Notes under the pieces: model-generated
Seen by the model: only the letters and a program-made list of their open reading frames with translations
Told to the model about the DNA's origin: nothing
Database searches by the model: none
Part shown: piece after piece, positions 30,692-40,679 of the stretch
Numbering within the stretch: the stretch's first letter is position 1
Layout of the letters: every line of letters begins with the position of its first letter
Assembly: GCF_001583435.1 (NCBI RefSeq)
Contig: NZ_CP013251.1
Coordinates: forward strand, 5,097,215 to 5,161,214
Origin: Endozoicomonas montiporae CL-33
GTDB lineage: Bacteria; Pseudomonadota; Gammaproteobacteria; Pseudomonadales; Endozoicomonadaceae
Length of the DNA stretch: 64,000 bases
Reading direction: 5' to 3'
Position numbers and translations under genes: made by a program

Positions 30692-31240
30692 TTATGGAAC
30701 CACTACTTCCCCACGCGCATAAACGACACGCTGAGAAGAACCTGAACTGAACCCGCAGTAGCCTTTGACCTTGCAATAAGTCAGCGGGTCGGCCACCAGC
30801 GAGAACGTGACTGCTATTGGCAGAGCGACTGAAGTAGCAATTACCCACCCGCTATCGTCCCCTTCTAACGCTGCTAACCCCGTGCTACCAAATGGCTCAA
30901 ACCCTGTCAGAGCCGTTGAACCTGTATCAAAAGAAGGTTCGCACATTCCGGTGAGGCCGCTTGATTATGAACCGATGTAATCCTGACAATGCCCGTATCA
31001 GGCACAAAAAAATCCGGTTCCATCACATCCAGTGGTTTGAAATTTTCATTGAACTGGCAAAGCATTTCCCGGTGTGACGCACTGATATTTTCATTACGCA
31101 CACTCATCATGCTGGCGCAGTGCGCACTTGGGAAATAAGCCCTTGGCACCATGGGAACAGTAAGACTTTGAGCAGGCAAATAACGAGAGAAATGACAGAA
31201 CTACCAGCAGGAGACTACAGCAGGCTTTGTTTATAAACAT
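30692..31240 (-). pseudogene. Frameshifted putative lipoprotein gene
   Basis: Three overlapping minus-strand frames look like one broken gene. The first starts at ATG 31240, with a signal peptide (CCSLLLVVLSFLSL) and lipobox LFAC, and stops at 31094. The second (about 31179-30907) carries ASHREMLCQFNENFKPLDV and TGIVRITSVHNQA. The third ends at 30692 with GYCGFSSGSSQRVVYARGE. Two shifts are needed to join them. I recognise no family. Sequencing error is an alternative explanation. Confidence 0.45.
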
Positions 31241-31396
31241 GATTAATCATTATGTTTGGATAAAATCCGAGCAATACTAGTCAAAGAAGACTGGCCCGAC
31301 AGACATTTAATCCTTTTCAGTAAAAGCAGCTGACTAAACTGAAATGGCATAACCGGCAACCTGCCAGACATCCACATTGAACGGCGGATAATACGT

Positions 31397-32593
31397 TTGA
31401 AAAGACTGATCATCATCCACTCTGTGGTCTTGTCAGCCCTGATGCTGGGAACCGGCATCATTGCCGGGTGGTGGTTGCATCATCAACAGCCCCAATCAGT
31501 CAGTCAAAACAGTAGCAACCCGTCATTTCAGCTCAAATGGCACAATCCCCATTCGAACCCGGGCACATTTCACGTCACAGAGCCTCTCTGGAACAGTACC
31601 ACCACGGAAGAACTCTCCATGTTTTTAATGGCTCTGGACGAAAACCGCATTGATGATGCGCTGGTGATTTACCAGCAGAATGAGCGATCAGGTTCCGCCG
31701 TCTTCAACCTCTTACAGCAAAACCTGAAAGAATGGTTAAGCCAGCAGGATGCACAAATAAGCATCAGTGTTCTTGAACGCATCACCCAGCATTATTATCA
31801 GGACGAGCGACTACTGACTCAGCTTGTCAGCCTTTATGAACATCAGGGCAGGCTGGAACCCGCCATTGTTACCCTGATCAACTTAAAAAGCTTTACAGAT
31901 AATAGTGATACGCGCTCAGGCCTTGATGAACGCATTCATCTTCTCAGCCGAACATTTTTCAACCAGCAGCTACAGCTGGACCAGTTGGAAACACTGCTCG
32001 CACTGTTTCAGCGCCTGTCTGCCCAGGAAATGGATTACGGTTTTTACCGATTTGCCCTGTCCCAGATTTATCTGGCAACCGGTGATAACGGCAGCGCCAT
32101 TCGCGAGCTGGAAGTCCTGCAAACCCATTCAGAGTTTGGACGACAAGCTTCGCAACAACTGATGGCGCTATTGCCTCCGCCACCGGTGGACGAGGAGGAA
32201 GAGCTTCCCGCCAGTGCCATTGCCCTGACGCCCAGAGGGGGACATTTTCTGGTGGACGTTTCTGCGGGTACCAAAGAAACCGTGAGGCTTCTCATCGACA
32301 CCGGCGCCAGCCTTACGACCCTGCCTTCTGAATTCCTGCAGAGGTTACGCCGGAAAAAACTGGCAGCCCGGGTCGGGCATACACATCTGAAAACAGCCGG
32401 AGGCGAACAGTTCGCCCCCATCTATCTATTAAAAGAGCTGCATATTGGTCACTTTATCGTTCGAAATTTGCAGGTGGCCGAACTGGATCTTTTCGAGCTA
32501 GGATCTGAAGGGTTGTTGGGAATGGACGTTCTGAGCCAGTTCCGCTTTCACCTTGATCAGGACAAAAGTACTCTGACCCTGCATCAAAGGTAA
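31397..32593 (+). CDS. Membrane-anchored retropepsin-like aspartic protease with TPR-like region
   Basis: The 398-aa protein has an N-terminal signal anchor (VVLSALMLGTGIIAGWWL), a helical repeat region (about 75-265) and a clan AA aspartic protease domain. The protease domain has the single active site LLIDTGASLT near 300 and the flap-side GLLGMDVLSQF. One motif per chain implies dimerisation, as in retroviral proteases. The start is a TTG at 31397 after GGCGGAT; the next ATG would remove the anchor. The C-terminal domain probably faces the periplasm. The substrate is unknown. Confidence 0.82.
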   Translation: MKRLIIIHSVVLSALMLGTGIIAGWWLHHQQPQSVSQNSSNPSFQLKWHNPHSNPGTFHVTEPLWNSTTTEELSMFLMALDENRIDDALVIYQQNERSGSAVFNLLQQNLKEWLSQQDAQISISVLERITQHYYQDERLLTQLVSLYEHQGRLEPAIVTLINLKSFTDNSDTRSGLDERIHLLSRTFFNQQLQLDQLETLLALFQRLSAQEMDYGFYRFALSQIYLATGDNGSAIRELEVLQTHSEFGRQASQQLMALLPPPPVDEEEELPASAIALTPRGGHFLVDVSAGTKETVRLLIDTGASLTTLPSEFLQRLRRKKLAARVGHTHLKTAGGEQFAPIYLLKELHIGHFIVRNLQVAELDLFELGSEGLLGMDVLSQFRFHLDQDKSTLTLHQR

Positions 32594-33184
32594 CACTTTG
32601 CGAACCACCACCTATACGTGTTACCCGAAACGCCAAACGTAGCAATCTGCCCGACACAGGTAACACAATTCACACCTTTAAAGCCTGAAGTCAAACACCA
32701 GATTCTCGCTATTACATTGATTTAAAAGATTTTTATAAAAGCTGGCACGCAAAGTGCCCTACAGACCACAAACAATAACAATAAAAGCAGCCCGTCTAAT
32801 AACAACAATAAGGGCGCGGCGAGTTGATTGTTTTACAGGATGACACCTTTTCAGCCAGTAAAATTATCGGCTTTCCAGTTACTCAGTGTGCTGACAACAA
32901 TAATAAGAATGAGCATTGCTGAATACAGGGGAATTGACTTCCCCTGTTTTTCTTTTTATCCCCTGCCCGCCTGCTCCTGCAACAACTTTCGCCCAACCAG
33001 CCAGTTACCGGCTGTTTGAACCCATTGCACAATGCTATGATGTATCCACAATGGCATTGCCTGCTAGGAGGCTGTCCGAGAATAGACTGCTCTCATTCGT
33101 TAAAAACGCTCTCTGAAGCATTTTCGCGAATCAAATGCCAGACCAACAATCCGAACTTAACCAAGGCTTCATGCAAAACTCACC
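32594..33184. other. Intergenic region upstream of pcnB
   Basis: No supported gene is seen in 590 bp. It contains AAC/AAT-rich tracts (about 32766-32815) and a solitary left MITE end at 33067-33085. Small frames here show nothing recognisable. Confidence 0.5.
33067..33085. repeat. Solitary MITE end (left half)
   Basis: GGAGGCTGTCCGAGAATAG is identical to the MITE left end, including the preceding CTA found in other copies. The sequence beyond it is unrelated and no right end follows. Confidence 0.8.
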
Positions 33185-34774
33185 ATGTTAAGCACCTCTA
33201 TCATGGCTCTGGTGCTGGCCCTTACTCTTGCTTTTACAGCTATGCTCTTCTGGCGCAGGCAGAAAAGGGAAAACCAACCACAGGATGTTCCACCTGAAAC
33301 CAGCTCACAGGAAATTTTCTCCGATACCGGCTCAACCGGTGATCTGACTATGCAGAATCGTGCTCATAAACATCATGATGGTCACCATCGTGGCAGGGGC
33401 AAAAAGGGTAAATGCCGCCCGGTCAGCCTGACCAACAGCCCTGACCGTCAGGTCATTCCAAGAGACCATCATCCCGTATCACGACGGGAAATCAGCGATA
33501 ACGCCCTGAAAGTACTGCACCGACTGACCAGCAACGGCTTCGACGCTTATCTGGTGGGCGGCTGTATTCGCGATATTTATTTTGATCTTCACCCCAAAGA
33601 CTTTGACGTTGCCACCAATGCAACGCCCGAACAGGTTCGTCGCCTGTTTCGCAACTCCCGGGTGATAGGCCGACGCTTCAAGCTGGTTCATGTGCTGTTT
33701 GGGCGTGAAATGATTGAAGTGGCTACCTTCAGAGCCAGTCACGACAATAACGCCACCAGTCAGGAGCATGGCCGGGATAAGTCCCACCATTCAGATTCGG
33801 GTCGAATCCTGCGTGATAACGTTTACGGCTCCATGGAAGACGATGCTTTGCGTCGGGACTTCACAGTCAATGCCCTGTATTACGATGCGCGCGATTTTAC
33901 CGTGGTGGATTTCTGCAACGGCGTGCAGGACATCGAAGACGAAGTACTACGCCTGATCGGTGACCCGGTCACCCGCTACCACGAAGATCCGGTGCGAATG
34001 CTGCGGGCGCTTCGCTTCAAGGCAAAACTGGATTTCACCATTGATCCGGAAACGGCTGACCCGATTTTCGAATTGGGACATTTGCTGCGGGATATTCCAG
34101 CCGCCCGCATGTTTGACGAAATACTGAAACTGCTGCAATCCGGCAAAGGGGTCAGAACCTTTGAACTGCTGCAAGAGTACGGTTTGCTGAAACACCTGTT
34201 TTCGGCCACCAGCCATTGTCTGGAAGCCGGTGATGACTACTGTGAAGAACTGATCTACAGTGCTTTGCGCAGCACCGACAAACGCATTGTCAAAGATCGT
34301 CCGGTCACGCCAGCTTTCCTGTTTGCAGCACTGCTGTGGGGGCCTTTGCAACGTCAGTTCCGTGATTTACAGGAGCAGGGCATACCGCCCGTGCCTGCCA
34401 TGCAGCAGGCAGCGATGATTGTTCTGGATAATCAATGTGCCCATACCGCAATCCCCAAACGTTTCACCATGACTATTCGCGATATCTGGGACATGCAGTA
34501 TCGTCTGGAACGCCGCCAGCCCAAGCAGATTGACGGACTTCTGGCACATCCCAAATTCCGCGCGGCTTACGACTTTCTGGTACTTCGGGAAGAGTCCGGC
34601 GAGCAACTGGACAACGCCGGACAGTGGTGGACCGACATTCAGGATGGCAATGAGCAGGGTCGCAACGAGATGATTCGTTCCCTCCGTAACCAGCCTGGCG
34701 GCAATGGTCGTAAACGACGCCGTCGTCGCCAGCCCAGAAAACGCTCTCCACAGAACAGGAATCCGGAGTCATGA
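33185..34774 (+). CDS. pcnB: Poly(A) polymerase I with unusual N-terminal extension
   Basis: PcnB adds 3' poly(A) tails that promote RNA decay. The nucleotidyltransferase core holds LVGGCIRD and KDFDVATNATPEQV (metal-binding Asp pair). RRDFTVNALYYD and RYHEDPVRMLRALRF follow, and a basic tail (GRKRRRRRQPRKRS) binds RNA. The 529 aa exceed E. coli (465). The first ~30 residues are a hydrophobic helix then WRRQKRE, not usual for PcnB. The next ATG, at 33350, would remove it. Neither start has a clear ribosome site. It overlaps folK by 4 bp. Confidence 0.93.
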   Translation: MLSTSIMALVLALTLAFTAMLFWRRQKRENQPQDVPPETSSQEIFSDTGSTGDLTMQNRAHKHHDGHHRGRGKKGKCRPVSLTNSPDRQVIPRDHHPVSRREISDNALKVLHRLTSNGFDAYLVGGCIRDIYFDLHPKDFDVATNATPEQVRRLFRNSRVIGRRFKLVHVLFGREMIEVATFRASHDNNATSQEHGRDKSHHSDSGRILRDNVYGSMEDDALRRDFTVNALYYDARDFTVVDFCNGVQDIEDEVLRLIGDPVTRYHEDPVRMLRALRFKAKLDFTIDPETADPIFELGHLLRDIPAARMFDEILKLLQSGKGVRTFELLQEYGLLKHLFSATSHCLEAGDDYCEELIYSALRSTDKRIVKDRPVTPAFLFAALLWGPLQRQFRDLQEQGIPPVPAMQQAAMIVLDNQCAHTAIPKRFTMTIRDIWDMQYRLERRQPKQIDGLLAHPKFRAAYDFLVLREESGEQLDNAGQWWTDIQDGNEQGRNEMIRSLRNQPGGNGRKRRRRRQPRKRSPQNRNPES

Positions 34775-35280
34775 CCAGGGCTTACATCGCACTGGGCAGC
34801 AACCTGGAAAATCCGGGCTTGCAACTGCAACGAGCCGTCGATGAGATCGATAGCTCGACAGGCATACAGGTGACCGGTTGCTCAAAGCTTTACCAGAGTG
34901 TGCCGCTGGTTGCAGAACAGGTACCGGAAGGTCAGCCAGACTACTGCAATGCGGTGGTAGAAGTGGAAACCACACTGCAACCCATTGAATTACTGGATGC
35001 CGTGCAGACCATAGAAAAAAACCATGGTCGTATACGTTCGGTACGCTGGGAGCCTCGCACGCTTGATCTGGATATTTTATTGTTTGGCAATGAAACCATC
35101 GACAGCGAGCGGCTGACGGTTCCTCATTACCAGATGCATGTACGCAACTTTGTCCTGTGCCCTCTGCACGACATCGCCCCGACCCTGTCGATGCCTGATG
35201 GCAGAAGTATCGCGAACCTCTTGCAGGTCACAGGTACGGCAGGACTACAGATGATTGCCGATCAATATCCGTGGTTTTAG
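34771..35280 (+). CDS. folK: HPPK, 6-hydroxymethyl-7,8-dihydropterin pyrophosphokinase
   Basis: FolK performs the pyrophosphoryl transfer before dihydropteroate synthase in folate synthesis. It has 169 aa. YIALGSNLENP, the catalytic loop RVRWEPR-like segment (IRSVRWEPRTLDLDILLFG) and VPHYQMHVRNFVLCPL are diagnostic. It starts within the end of pcnB (ATGA overlap), in the usual pcnB-folK-panB-panC order. Confidence 0.96.
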   Translation: MTRAYIALGSNLENPGLQLQRAVDEIDSSTGIQVTGCSKLYQSVPLVAEQVPEGQPDYCNAVVEVETTLQPIELLDAVQTIEKNHGRIRSVRWEPRTLDLDILLFGNETIDSERLTVPHYQMHVRNFVLCPLHDIAPTLSMPDGRSIANLLQVTGTAGLQMIADQYPWF

Positions 35281-35431
35281 CCTGATTCTTGCAGTGTCTG
35301 GCAATGCGACTTTGATAAACCGTTGCACTGCCAGATACTGCGAACTGACACATCGCAAAGCTTTCCGTATAATCCCCGCCTGAACCAATTACTTCGGAAA
35401 TACAGCGCCCATCAATGACAGTTGAGTACTG

Positions 35432-35465
35432 ATACCCATTCAACCTTCTAAAGATGAACTGGTAT
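35432..35465. repeat. Dispersed 34-bp hairpin element, copy 3
   Basis: In reverse complement it reads ATACCAGTTCATCTTTAGAA and then a GAATGGGTAT arm, matching the 13955 element with mismatched arms. It lies in the 215-bp gap between folK and panB, probably within the panB leader. Confidence 0.55.
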
Positions 35466-35495
35466 TACACTGATGGCTGCTTAAGGTCTTAACAG

Positions 35496-36290
35496 ATGGC
35501 TAAAGTTACCCTGCAAACACTGGCAGCAAAAAAAGAGTCCGGTGAAAAATTTGCCTGCCTGACTGCATACGATTCCACATTTGCAAATATCGTCAGCACT
35601 CAAGGGGTTGAAGTCATCCTGGTAGGAGACTCACTGGGTAATGTTGTCCAGGGAGAAGACACCACCCTGCCCGTGACCGTTGATGATATGTGCTATCACA
35701 CCCGTTGTGTTGCAAAAGGCAATGAAGATTCCCTGATCATGGCAGACCTGCCGTTTGCCTCTTACCATGATGTTGATCAGGCGATCATGAACTCGGCACG
35801 CCTGATGCGTGCCGGTGCCGACATGGTCAAACTGGAAGGCGAAGGCTGGCTGCCACCGATTGTGACCCGACTGCGTGAGCAAGGCATTCCGGTCTGTGCA
35901 CATCTCGGATTAACGCCCCAGTTTGTCAATGTACTGGGCGGATACAAAGTTCAGGGGCGCGAAGTCGATCGTGCCAATGCCATGATTCAGGCAGCTATTG
36001 ATCTGGAAGCGGCCGGTACCGCTTTGCTGTTGCTGGAATGCGTGCCAGTCAGCCTGGCGCGTGAAATCACCAGAGCCGTTTCCATTCCTGTGATCGGCAT
36101 TGGAGCCGGTGCCGATACAGACGGTCAGATTCTGGTGAGCTACGATATGCTCGACCTGACACCGGGCCGCAAAGCACGCTTTGTTAAAAATTTCATGGAA
36201 CAGGCAGGCTCCCCCCGGGGAGCTGTTGCCAACTACGTCAAAGAAGTAAAAGACGGCAGTTATCCGGCAAAAGAGCATTGCTTCAATTAA
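35496..36290 (+). CDS. panB: 3-methyl-2-oxobutanoate hydroxymethyltransferase
   Basis: PanB makes ketopantoate from alpha-ketoisovalerate and methylene-THF in pantothenate synthesis. It has 264 aa. [29 protein letters not shown] (metal-binding Asp), KLEGEGW and [14 protein letters not shown] fit the family. Its stop lies in the first unit of a 13-bp triple repeat. panC follows 69 bp later. Confidence 0.97.
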   Translation: MAKVTLQTLAAKKESGEKFACLTAYDSTFANIVSTQGVEVILVGDSLGNVVQGEDTTLPVTVDDMCYHTRCVAKGNEDSLIMADLPFASYHDVDQAIMNSARLMRAGADMVKLEGEGWLPPIVTRLREQGIPVCAHLGLTPQFVNVLGGYKVQGREVDRANAMIQAAIDLEAAGTALLLLECVPVSLAREITRAVSIPVIGIGAGADTDGQILVSYDMLDLTPGRKARFVKNFMEQAGSPRGAVANYVKEVKDGSYPAKEHCFN

Positions 36291-36315
36291 TTGCTTCAAT
36301 TAATTGCTTCAATTA
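36277..36315. repeat. 13-bp tandem repeat, three units
   Basis: ATTGCTTCAATTA is repeated exactly three times from the last codons of panB into the spacer before panC. Each unit contains TAA in the panB frame or nearby, so slippage would not lengthen PanB. It changes only spacer length. Confidence 0.9.
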
Positions 36316-36359
36316 ATAGTGTCAACCAAGACCTTTGGAAGGTGTTTCAGTCAAGCATT

Positions 36360-37211
36360 ATGAAAACCGTTCATACAATCTCTGAAGTTCAGGCTGCGGT
36401 AGCGGCGTTAAAGGCAGAAGGCAAACGTGTTGGTTTTGTACCCACCATGGGCAACCTTCACGGCGGACACCTGACACTGGTCGAAAAGGCCAAAGAAGCC
36501 TGCGACGTGGTCGTGGTCAGCATTTATGTGAACCCGCTGCAGTTTGGTCCTAATGAAGATTACGACTCCTACCCCAGAACCATGGAGCAGGACAGTCAGC
36601 TGCTGATGGATCACGGTGTTGATATTCTGTTTGCCTGCCAGACCACCGAGATCTATCCGGAAGGCAGCGAGAACCATACCCATGTGTCTGTTGATATTCT
36701 GGACGGTATGCACTGCGGAAAAAGCCGCCCGGGCTTCTTCACAGGCATTGCAACGGTGGTGACCAAACTGTTCAATATCGTGCGCCCGGATGTGGCGGTA
36801 TTTGGCGAGAAAGATTTTCAGCAGCTGACGATCATTCGCAAAATGGTGCGGGACATGTGCATGCCCGTGGAAATCATTGGCGCTGCCATTGCCCGTGAAG
36901 CCACCGGACTGGCCAAAAGTTCGCGTAACGGGTATCTGACTCAGGAAGAGCGGGAAGTGATTGCCCCTACCCTGCATCAGTGCCTGCAGGATGCCCGTAA
37001 AGCAATTATTGCCGGCGAGCGAGACTATGATCTGCTGCGCCGCAATGCCTTTGCCAAACTGGCTGAAGCAGGGTTCAAACCCGACTACTTTAATATCAGC
37101 AGCACCCTGACGCTGTTGCCAGCAGGTGCTGAAGATCAATCGCTGGTGATTCTGGCGGCGGGCTACCTGGGCAAAGCCCGACTGATCGACAACCTTGCGT
37201 TTGATCTCTGA
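36360..37211 (+). CDS. panC: Pantothenate synthetase
   Basis: PanC joins pantoate and beta-alanine with ATP. From the ATG at 36360 it is 283 aa, the usual size; an upstream TTG-started frame is spurious. PTMGNLHGGHLTLV carries the HxGH nucleotide motif. FGEKDFQQL and the ATGLAKSSRNGYL segment (KMSKS-like) complete the active site. It is co-transcribed with panB. Confidence 0.97.
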   Translation: MKTVHTISEVQAAVAALKAEGKRVGFVPTMGNLHGGHLTLVEKAKEACDVVVVSIYVNPLQFGPNEDYDSYPRTMEQDSQLLMDHGVDILFACQTTEIYPEGSENHTHVSVDILDGMHCGKSRPGFFTGIATVVTKLFNIVRPDVAVFGEKDFQQLTIIRKMVRDMCMPVEIIGAAIAREATGLAKSSRNGYLTQEEREVIAPTLHQCLQDARKAIIAGERDYDLLRRNAFAKLAEAGFKPDYFNISSTLTLLPAGAEDQSLVILAAGYLGKARLIDNLAFDL

Positions 37212-37242
37212 TTTGTAATTACTGTATTTCTTCGTACAAAAC

Positions 37243-37333
37243 TGTAGGTTGGGACGAACGAAGTGACTCCCAACACGGAAGCTCAATTCAAGTCACCGTG
37301 TCGAGTGTCGCATACGCTCAACCCAACTTGCAG
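37243..37333. repeat. Hairpin repeat of GTAGGTTGGGACGA type, copy 3
   Basis: CTGTAGGTTGGGACGAACGAAG at the left and CTCAACCCAACTTGCAG at the right form the outer arms. The inner pair CAACACGG/CCGTGTCG is preserved. It lies between panC and pgi. Confidence 0.75.
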
Positions 37334-37378
37334 CTAACGACTCTCTAAACCAACGAGCTACACCCACGAGGTTTAACT

Positions 37379-39043
37379 GTGAGCACTCATTCATCTCCGA
37401 TGACCCCTCTGAGTCATCTCTCCTCTTCTGACAAGCTGGTCGAACTGCAAAAGCAGCTGGCTGGTACTCATCTGCGCGACCTGTTTGACGCTGACAAACA
37501 GCGTTTTGACAAGTACACCATGGAAGCTGCTGGTCTGTTTCTGGATTACTCCAAAAACCTGATTAACGACGATGTTCTGGCAAGCCTGACCAAAATGGCT
37601 GAAGAAGCCAAGCTGCCAGAAGCCATCAAAGCCATGTTCTCCGGTGAAAAGATCAACAACACTGAAGGCCGTGCCGTACTGCACACTGCTTTGCGCTATT
37701 TTGGCAAAGACCCGGTGATGGTCGATGGCAAAGACGTTATGCCAATGATCCGTGACACCCACAAGCGCATGAAAGAGATCACCCAACAGGTGCACAAAGG
37801 CGAGTGGAAAGGTCACACCGGCAAGCCGGTTAAGCACATTGTGAACATCGGTATCGGTGGTTCCTATCTCGGACTGAAAACCGCCATCAATGCCCTGACT
37901 CCTTACCACGTGAAAGGTCTGGAGCATCACTACGTTGCTAACATCGACCCGAACGAAATCTCTGAAGTACTGCGCAAGATCGATCCGGAAACCACTCTGT
38001 TCATCGTGGCATCCAAGTCTTTCGGTACTCTGGAAACCCTGCAGAACGCTCAGGCTGCCCGCAAGTTTATGCTGGATCAGGGCTGTGCCGAAGCTGATAT
38101 TCGCAAGCACTTTGTCGCCATTTCCACCAACCTGAAAGCCATCGACGAGTTCGGTATTGCTCAGGAAAACACCCTGCCACTGTGGGACTGGGTGGGCGGT
38201 CGTTACTCTCTGTGGTCCACCATTGGTCTGATGATCAGTCTGGTGGTTGGCTTCGATAACTTCGAACGCCTGCTCAAGGGTGCTGGCGACATGGACAACC
38301 ATTTCAAAACCGCACCACTGGATCAGAACATGCCGGTGCTGATGGGTATGCTGGGCATCTGGTACCAAAACTACTTTGGTGCCGAGTCTCACGCAGTAAT
38401 CTCTTACGATTACTTCCTGCGTGATTTCCCGGGTCACCTGCAGCAGATGGATATGGAATCCAACGGCAAGCGCACCACTCTGGACGGCAAAACCGTTGAT
38501 TACCAGACAGGTGCCGTTATCTGGGGTGGCACCGGCACCAACGATCAGCACGCTTACCACCAGCTGCTGCATCAAGGTACACGACTGATCCCTGTTGATT
38601 TCGTTGCTCCGGCCACTTCTCACAACCCGCTGGGTGAACAGCACCCATGGCTGTTTGCCAACGCGGTCGCACAGAGTCAGGCGATGATGCAGGGCAAAAC
38701 CATGGAAGAGATCCGCGACGAAATGCTGGCTGCTGGCGTGGCTGCTGAAGACGTTGAACGTCTGACGCCGCACAAAGTGATTCCGGGTAACCGTCCAAAC
38801 AACATGATTGTGCCTGAGAAAATCACTCCGGAAGTAGCTGGCGCACTGATCGCACTGTACGAACAGAAAGTGTTTGTTCAGGGCGTGCTGTGGCAGGTGA
38901 ACTCTTTCGATCAGTGGGGTGTGGAGCTCGGTAAAGTACTGGGTAACCGTGTTTACGATCGTATCACCGAAAAAGGTGCAACCTCCGATCAGGACAGCTC
39001 TACCAACGGTCTGGTCAATCGCTTCAAGCAGTTTAATGTCTGA
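37379..39043 (+). CDS. pgi: Glucose-6-phosphate isomerase
   Basis: Pgi interconverts glucose-6-phosphate and fructose-6-phosphate. It has 554 aa from a GTG at 37379, supported by CGAGG about eight bases upstream. NIGIGGSYLGLKTA, VASKSFGTLETLQNA, GGRYSLWSTIGL (Arg and Glu of the active site region) and the C-terminal QGVLWQVNSFDQWGVELGK are family signatures. It follows a repeat element and ends at a strong terminator, so it is probably monocistronic. It links the galactose pathway to glycolysis. Confidence 0.98.
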   Translation: MSTHSSPMTPLSHLSSSDKLVELQKQLAGTHLRDLFDADKQRFDKYTMEAAGLFLDYSKNLINDDVLASLTKMAEEAKLPEAIKAMFSGEKINNTEGRAVLHTALRYFGKDPVMVDGKDVMPMIRDTHKRMKEITQQVHKGEWKGHTGKPVKHIVNIGIGGSYLGLKTAINALTPYHVKGLEHHYVANIDPNEISEVLRKIDPETTLFIVASKSFGTLETLQNAQAARKFMLDQGCAEADIRKHFVAISTNLKAIDEFGIAQENTLPLWDWVGGRYSLWSTIGLMISLVVGFDNFERLLKGAGDMDNHFKTAPLDQNMPVLMGMLGIWYQNYFGAESHAVISYDYFLRDFPGHLQQMDMESNGKRTTLDGKTVDYQTGAVIWGGTGTNDQHAYHQLLHQGTRLIPVDFVAPATSHNPLGEQHPWLFANAVAQSQAMMQGKTMEEIRDEMLAAGVAAEDVERLTPHKVIPGNRPNNMIVPEKITPEVAGALIALYEQKVFVQGVLWQVNSFDQWGVELGKVLGNRVYDRITEKGATSDQDSSTNGLVNRFKQFNV

Positions 39044-39065
39044 TTGATTGCCGGGTTGATATAGT

Positions 39066-39093
39066 AAAAACGGAGCCTGATGGCTCCGTTTTT
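39066..39093. terminator. Terminator of pgi (bidirectional)
   Basis: AAAAACGGAGCC and GGCTCCGTTTTT form a 12-bp stem with a TGAT loop. It also serves the convergent coiled-coil gene. Confidence 0.92.
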
Positions 39094-39127
39094 ATTTCTT
39101 CGATGAATGCATCAATACACCATCGAG

Positions 39128-39493
39128 TTAAGCACCAAAGTGTTGCTTAGCCAGAGCTTCAATAACAGCTTTGTTTTCTTCTCCCAGCTGTGCATACAAA
39201 TCATCTACAAACTTCTTTCTGGCGGCTGTTTCAGCTATCAGCTGGTGCTGAGTTGCTTTCAAGTCATCTCGTATTTGTTCATCATGCTTAAACTTAAGCT
39301 TCAGATCCAACAACTGCTTGTTCTCTTCAGCATAAGCTCGTTCAGCTTGATTGATCTCAGCCAGCATTTCCTGTTCCTGATCAACAAGCTTCTGTTCAAG
39401 CTCAAATACTTGCTGCTTTGTCTGTTTAAGATCTGCTTGAAGAACCTCGTTACTATTATCACCGGATTCATAAGCTTCCAATTTAGACTGCAT
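39128..39493 (-). CDS. Small coiled-coil protein of unknown function
   Basis: The 121-aa protein is almost wholly predicted coiled coil: heptads run from VLQADLKQTKQQVFELEQKL through LLDLKLKFKHDEQIRDDL. There is no signal peptide or cysteine. It is divergent from add (70-bp gap) and converges on the pgi terminator, which supports a real transcript. I do not recognise the family. Confidence 0.6.
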   Translation of the reverse strand: MQSKLEAYESGDNSNEVLQADLKQTKQQVFELEQKLVDQEQEMLAEINQAERAYAEENKQLLDLKLKFKHDEQIRDDLKATQHQLIAETAARKKFVDDLYAQLGEENKAVIEALAKQHFGA

Positions 39494-39563
39494 AACCTGA
39501 ACTTTAGACTTACGTCATATTCCCTGCAATACTGCGCCTACGACACTAAAAAGAGCCAGTTCA

Positions 39564-40556
39564 ATGATCGACAAGTCCATCCCGTTAACCGACATTCACC
39601 GCCATCTAGACGGCAATATCCGTCCGGAAACCATTCTGGCACTGGGGCAACAACACAACCTGGAACTGCCCGCCAATACGCTCGAAGACCTGATTCCTCA
39701 TGTTCGTGTACTCAGTAACGAGCCTGACCTGGTCAGCTTTCTGACCAAACTGGACTGGGGCATCAAGGTTCTGGCGGATTACGATGCCTGTCGCCGTGTT
39801 GCCTATGAAAACGTTGAAGACGCCCTGAACGCACAGATTGACTACGCGGAACTGCGTTTCAGCCCCTGGTACATGGCAATGACCCATAACCTGAACCCTG
39901 AAGGCGTGGTAGAAGCGGTGATAGACGGGGTAACGGCTGGCAGTCGTGACTTTGGTGTCAAAACCAACCTGATTGGCATTATGAGTCGCACGTTCGGGCA
40001 GGAAGCCTGTCAGAAAGAACTGGATGCCTGCCTTGCTTTTAAAGACAAACTGGTAGCCATTGATCTGGCGGGTGACGAACTGGGTAAACCCGGCGAGCTG
40101 TTTACAGACCACTTCAGGCAGGTTCGTGAATCAGGTTTGAATGTGACTGTGCATGCAGGCGAAGCTGCTGGCCCCGAAAGCATGTGGCAGGCCATTAACG
40201 ATCTGGGTGCCACGCGCATTGGTCATGGCGTTAAAGCGATTTCCGACCCGAAATTAATGGACTATCTGGCAGAACATAACATCGGCATCGAGTCCTGCCT
40301 GACCTCCAATATTCAGACCAGCACCTTCCCGGATATTGCCTCTCATCCATTGAAGGCATTTCTGGATCACGGCATTCTTGCCACCATTAATACCGATGAC
40401 CCAGCCGTAGAAGGTATTGAGCTGCCCCATGAATACGAAGTGGCTGCACCAGCCGCGGGTCTGACTCCGGCCGATATCCGCAAGGCTCAGGAAAACGGAC
40501 TGACGATTGCTTATCTTTCCGAAGACGAAAAGCAACAACTGAAAGCCAACTGTTAA
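39564..40556 (+). CDS. add: Adenosine deaminase
   Basis: This zinc enzyme deaminates adenosine to inosine. It has 330 aa. Zinc ligands are in [20 protein letters not shown] (His, with the catalytic Glu nearby), and the late Asp in [20 protein letters not shown] contributes the catalytic His. The 3' end and following ~130 bp are repeated at 41993-42130, at the joint of a tandem duplication. Confidence 0.96.
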   Translation: MIDKSIPLTDIHRHLDGNIRPETILALGQQHNLELPANTLEDLIPHVRVLSNEPDLVSFLTKLDWGIKVLADYDACRRVAYENVEDALNAQIDYAELRFSPWYMAMTHNLNPEGVVEAVIDGVTAGSRDFGVKTNLIGIMSRTFGQEACQKELDACLAFKDKLVAIDLAGDELGKPGELFTDHFRQVRESGLNVTVHAGEAAGPESMWQAINDLGATRIGHGVKAISDPKLMDYLAEHNIGIESCLTSNIQTSTFPDIASHPLKAFLDHGILATINTDDPAVEGIELPHEYEVAAPAAGLTPADIRKAQENGLTIAYLSEDEKQQLKANC

Positions 40557-40679
40557 TATTTTCACGGCAGGTTATATGAACGCCACATCCATATAACCTA
40601 CTGTCGTTTGTGCTGGATATATTTCAATCCTGTGCCAACCTCATACCTCCTAAATCAATGAGTTGAGAAGGTTGTAAGG

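Noticed and set aside
36291-36359. Extension of panC to a TTG at 36291
   Set aside because: It translates the 13-bp tandem repeat, and PanC of normal length with its conserved start region begins at 36360.
37391-38773. 460-aa minus-strand reading frame
   Set aside because: It is antisense to pgi, an unmistakable full-length enzyme gene with high codon bias, which often leaves long open antisense frames.
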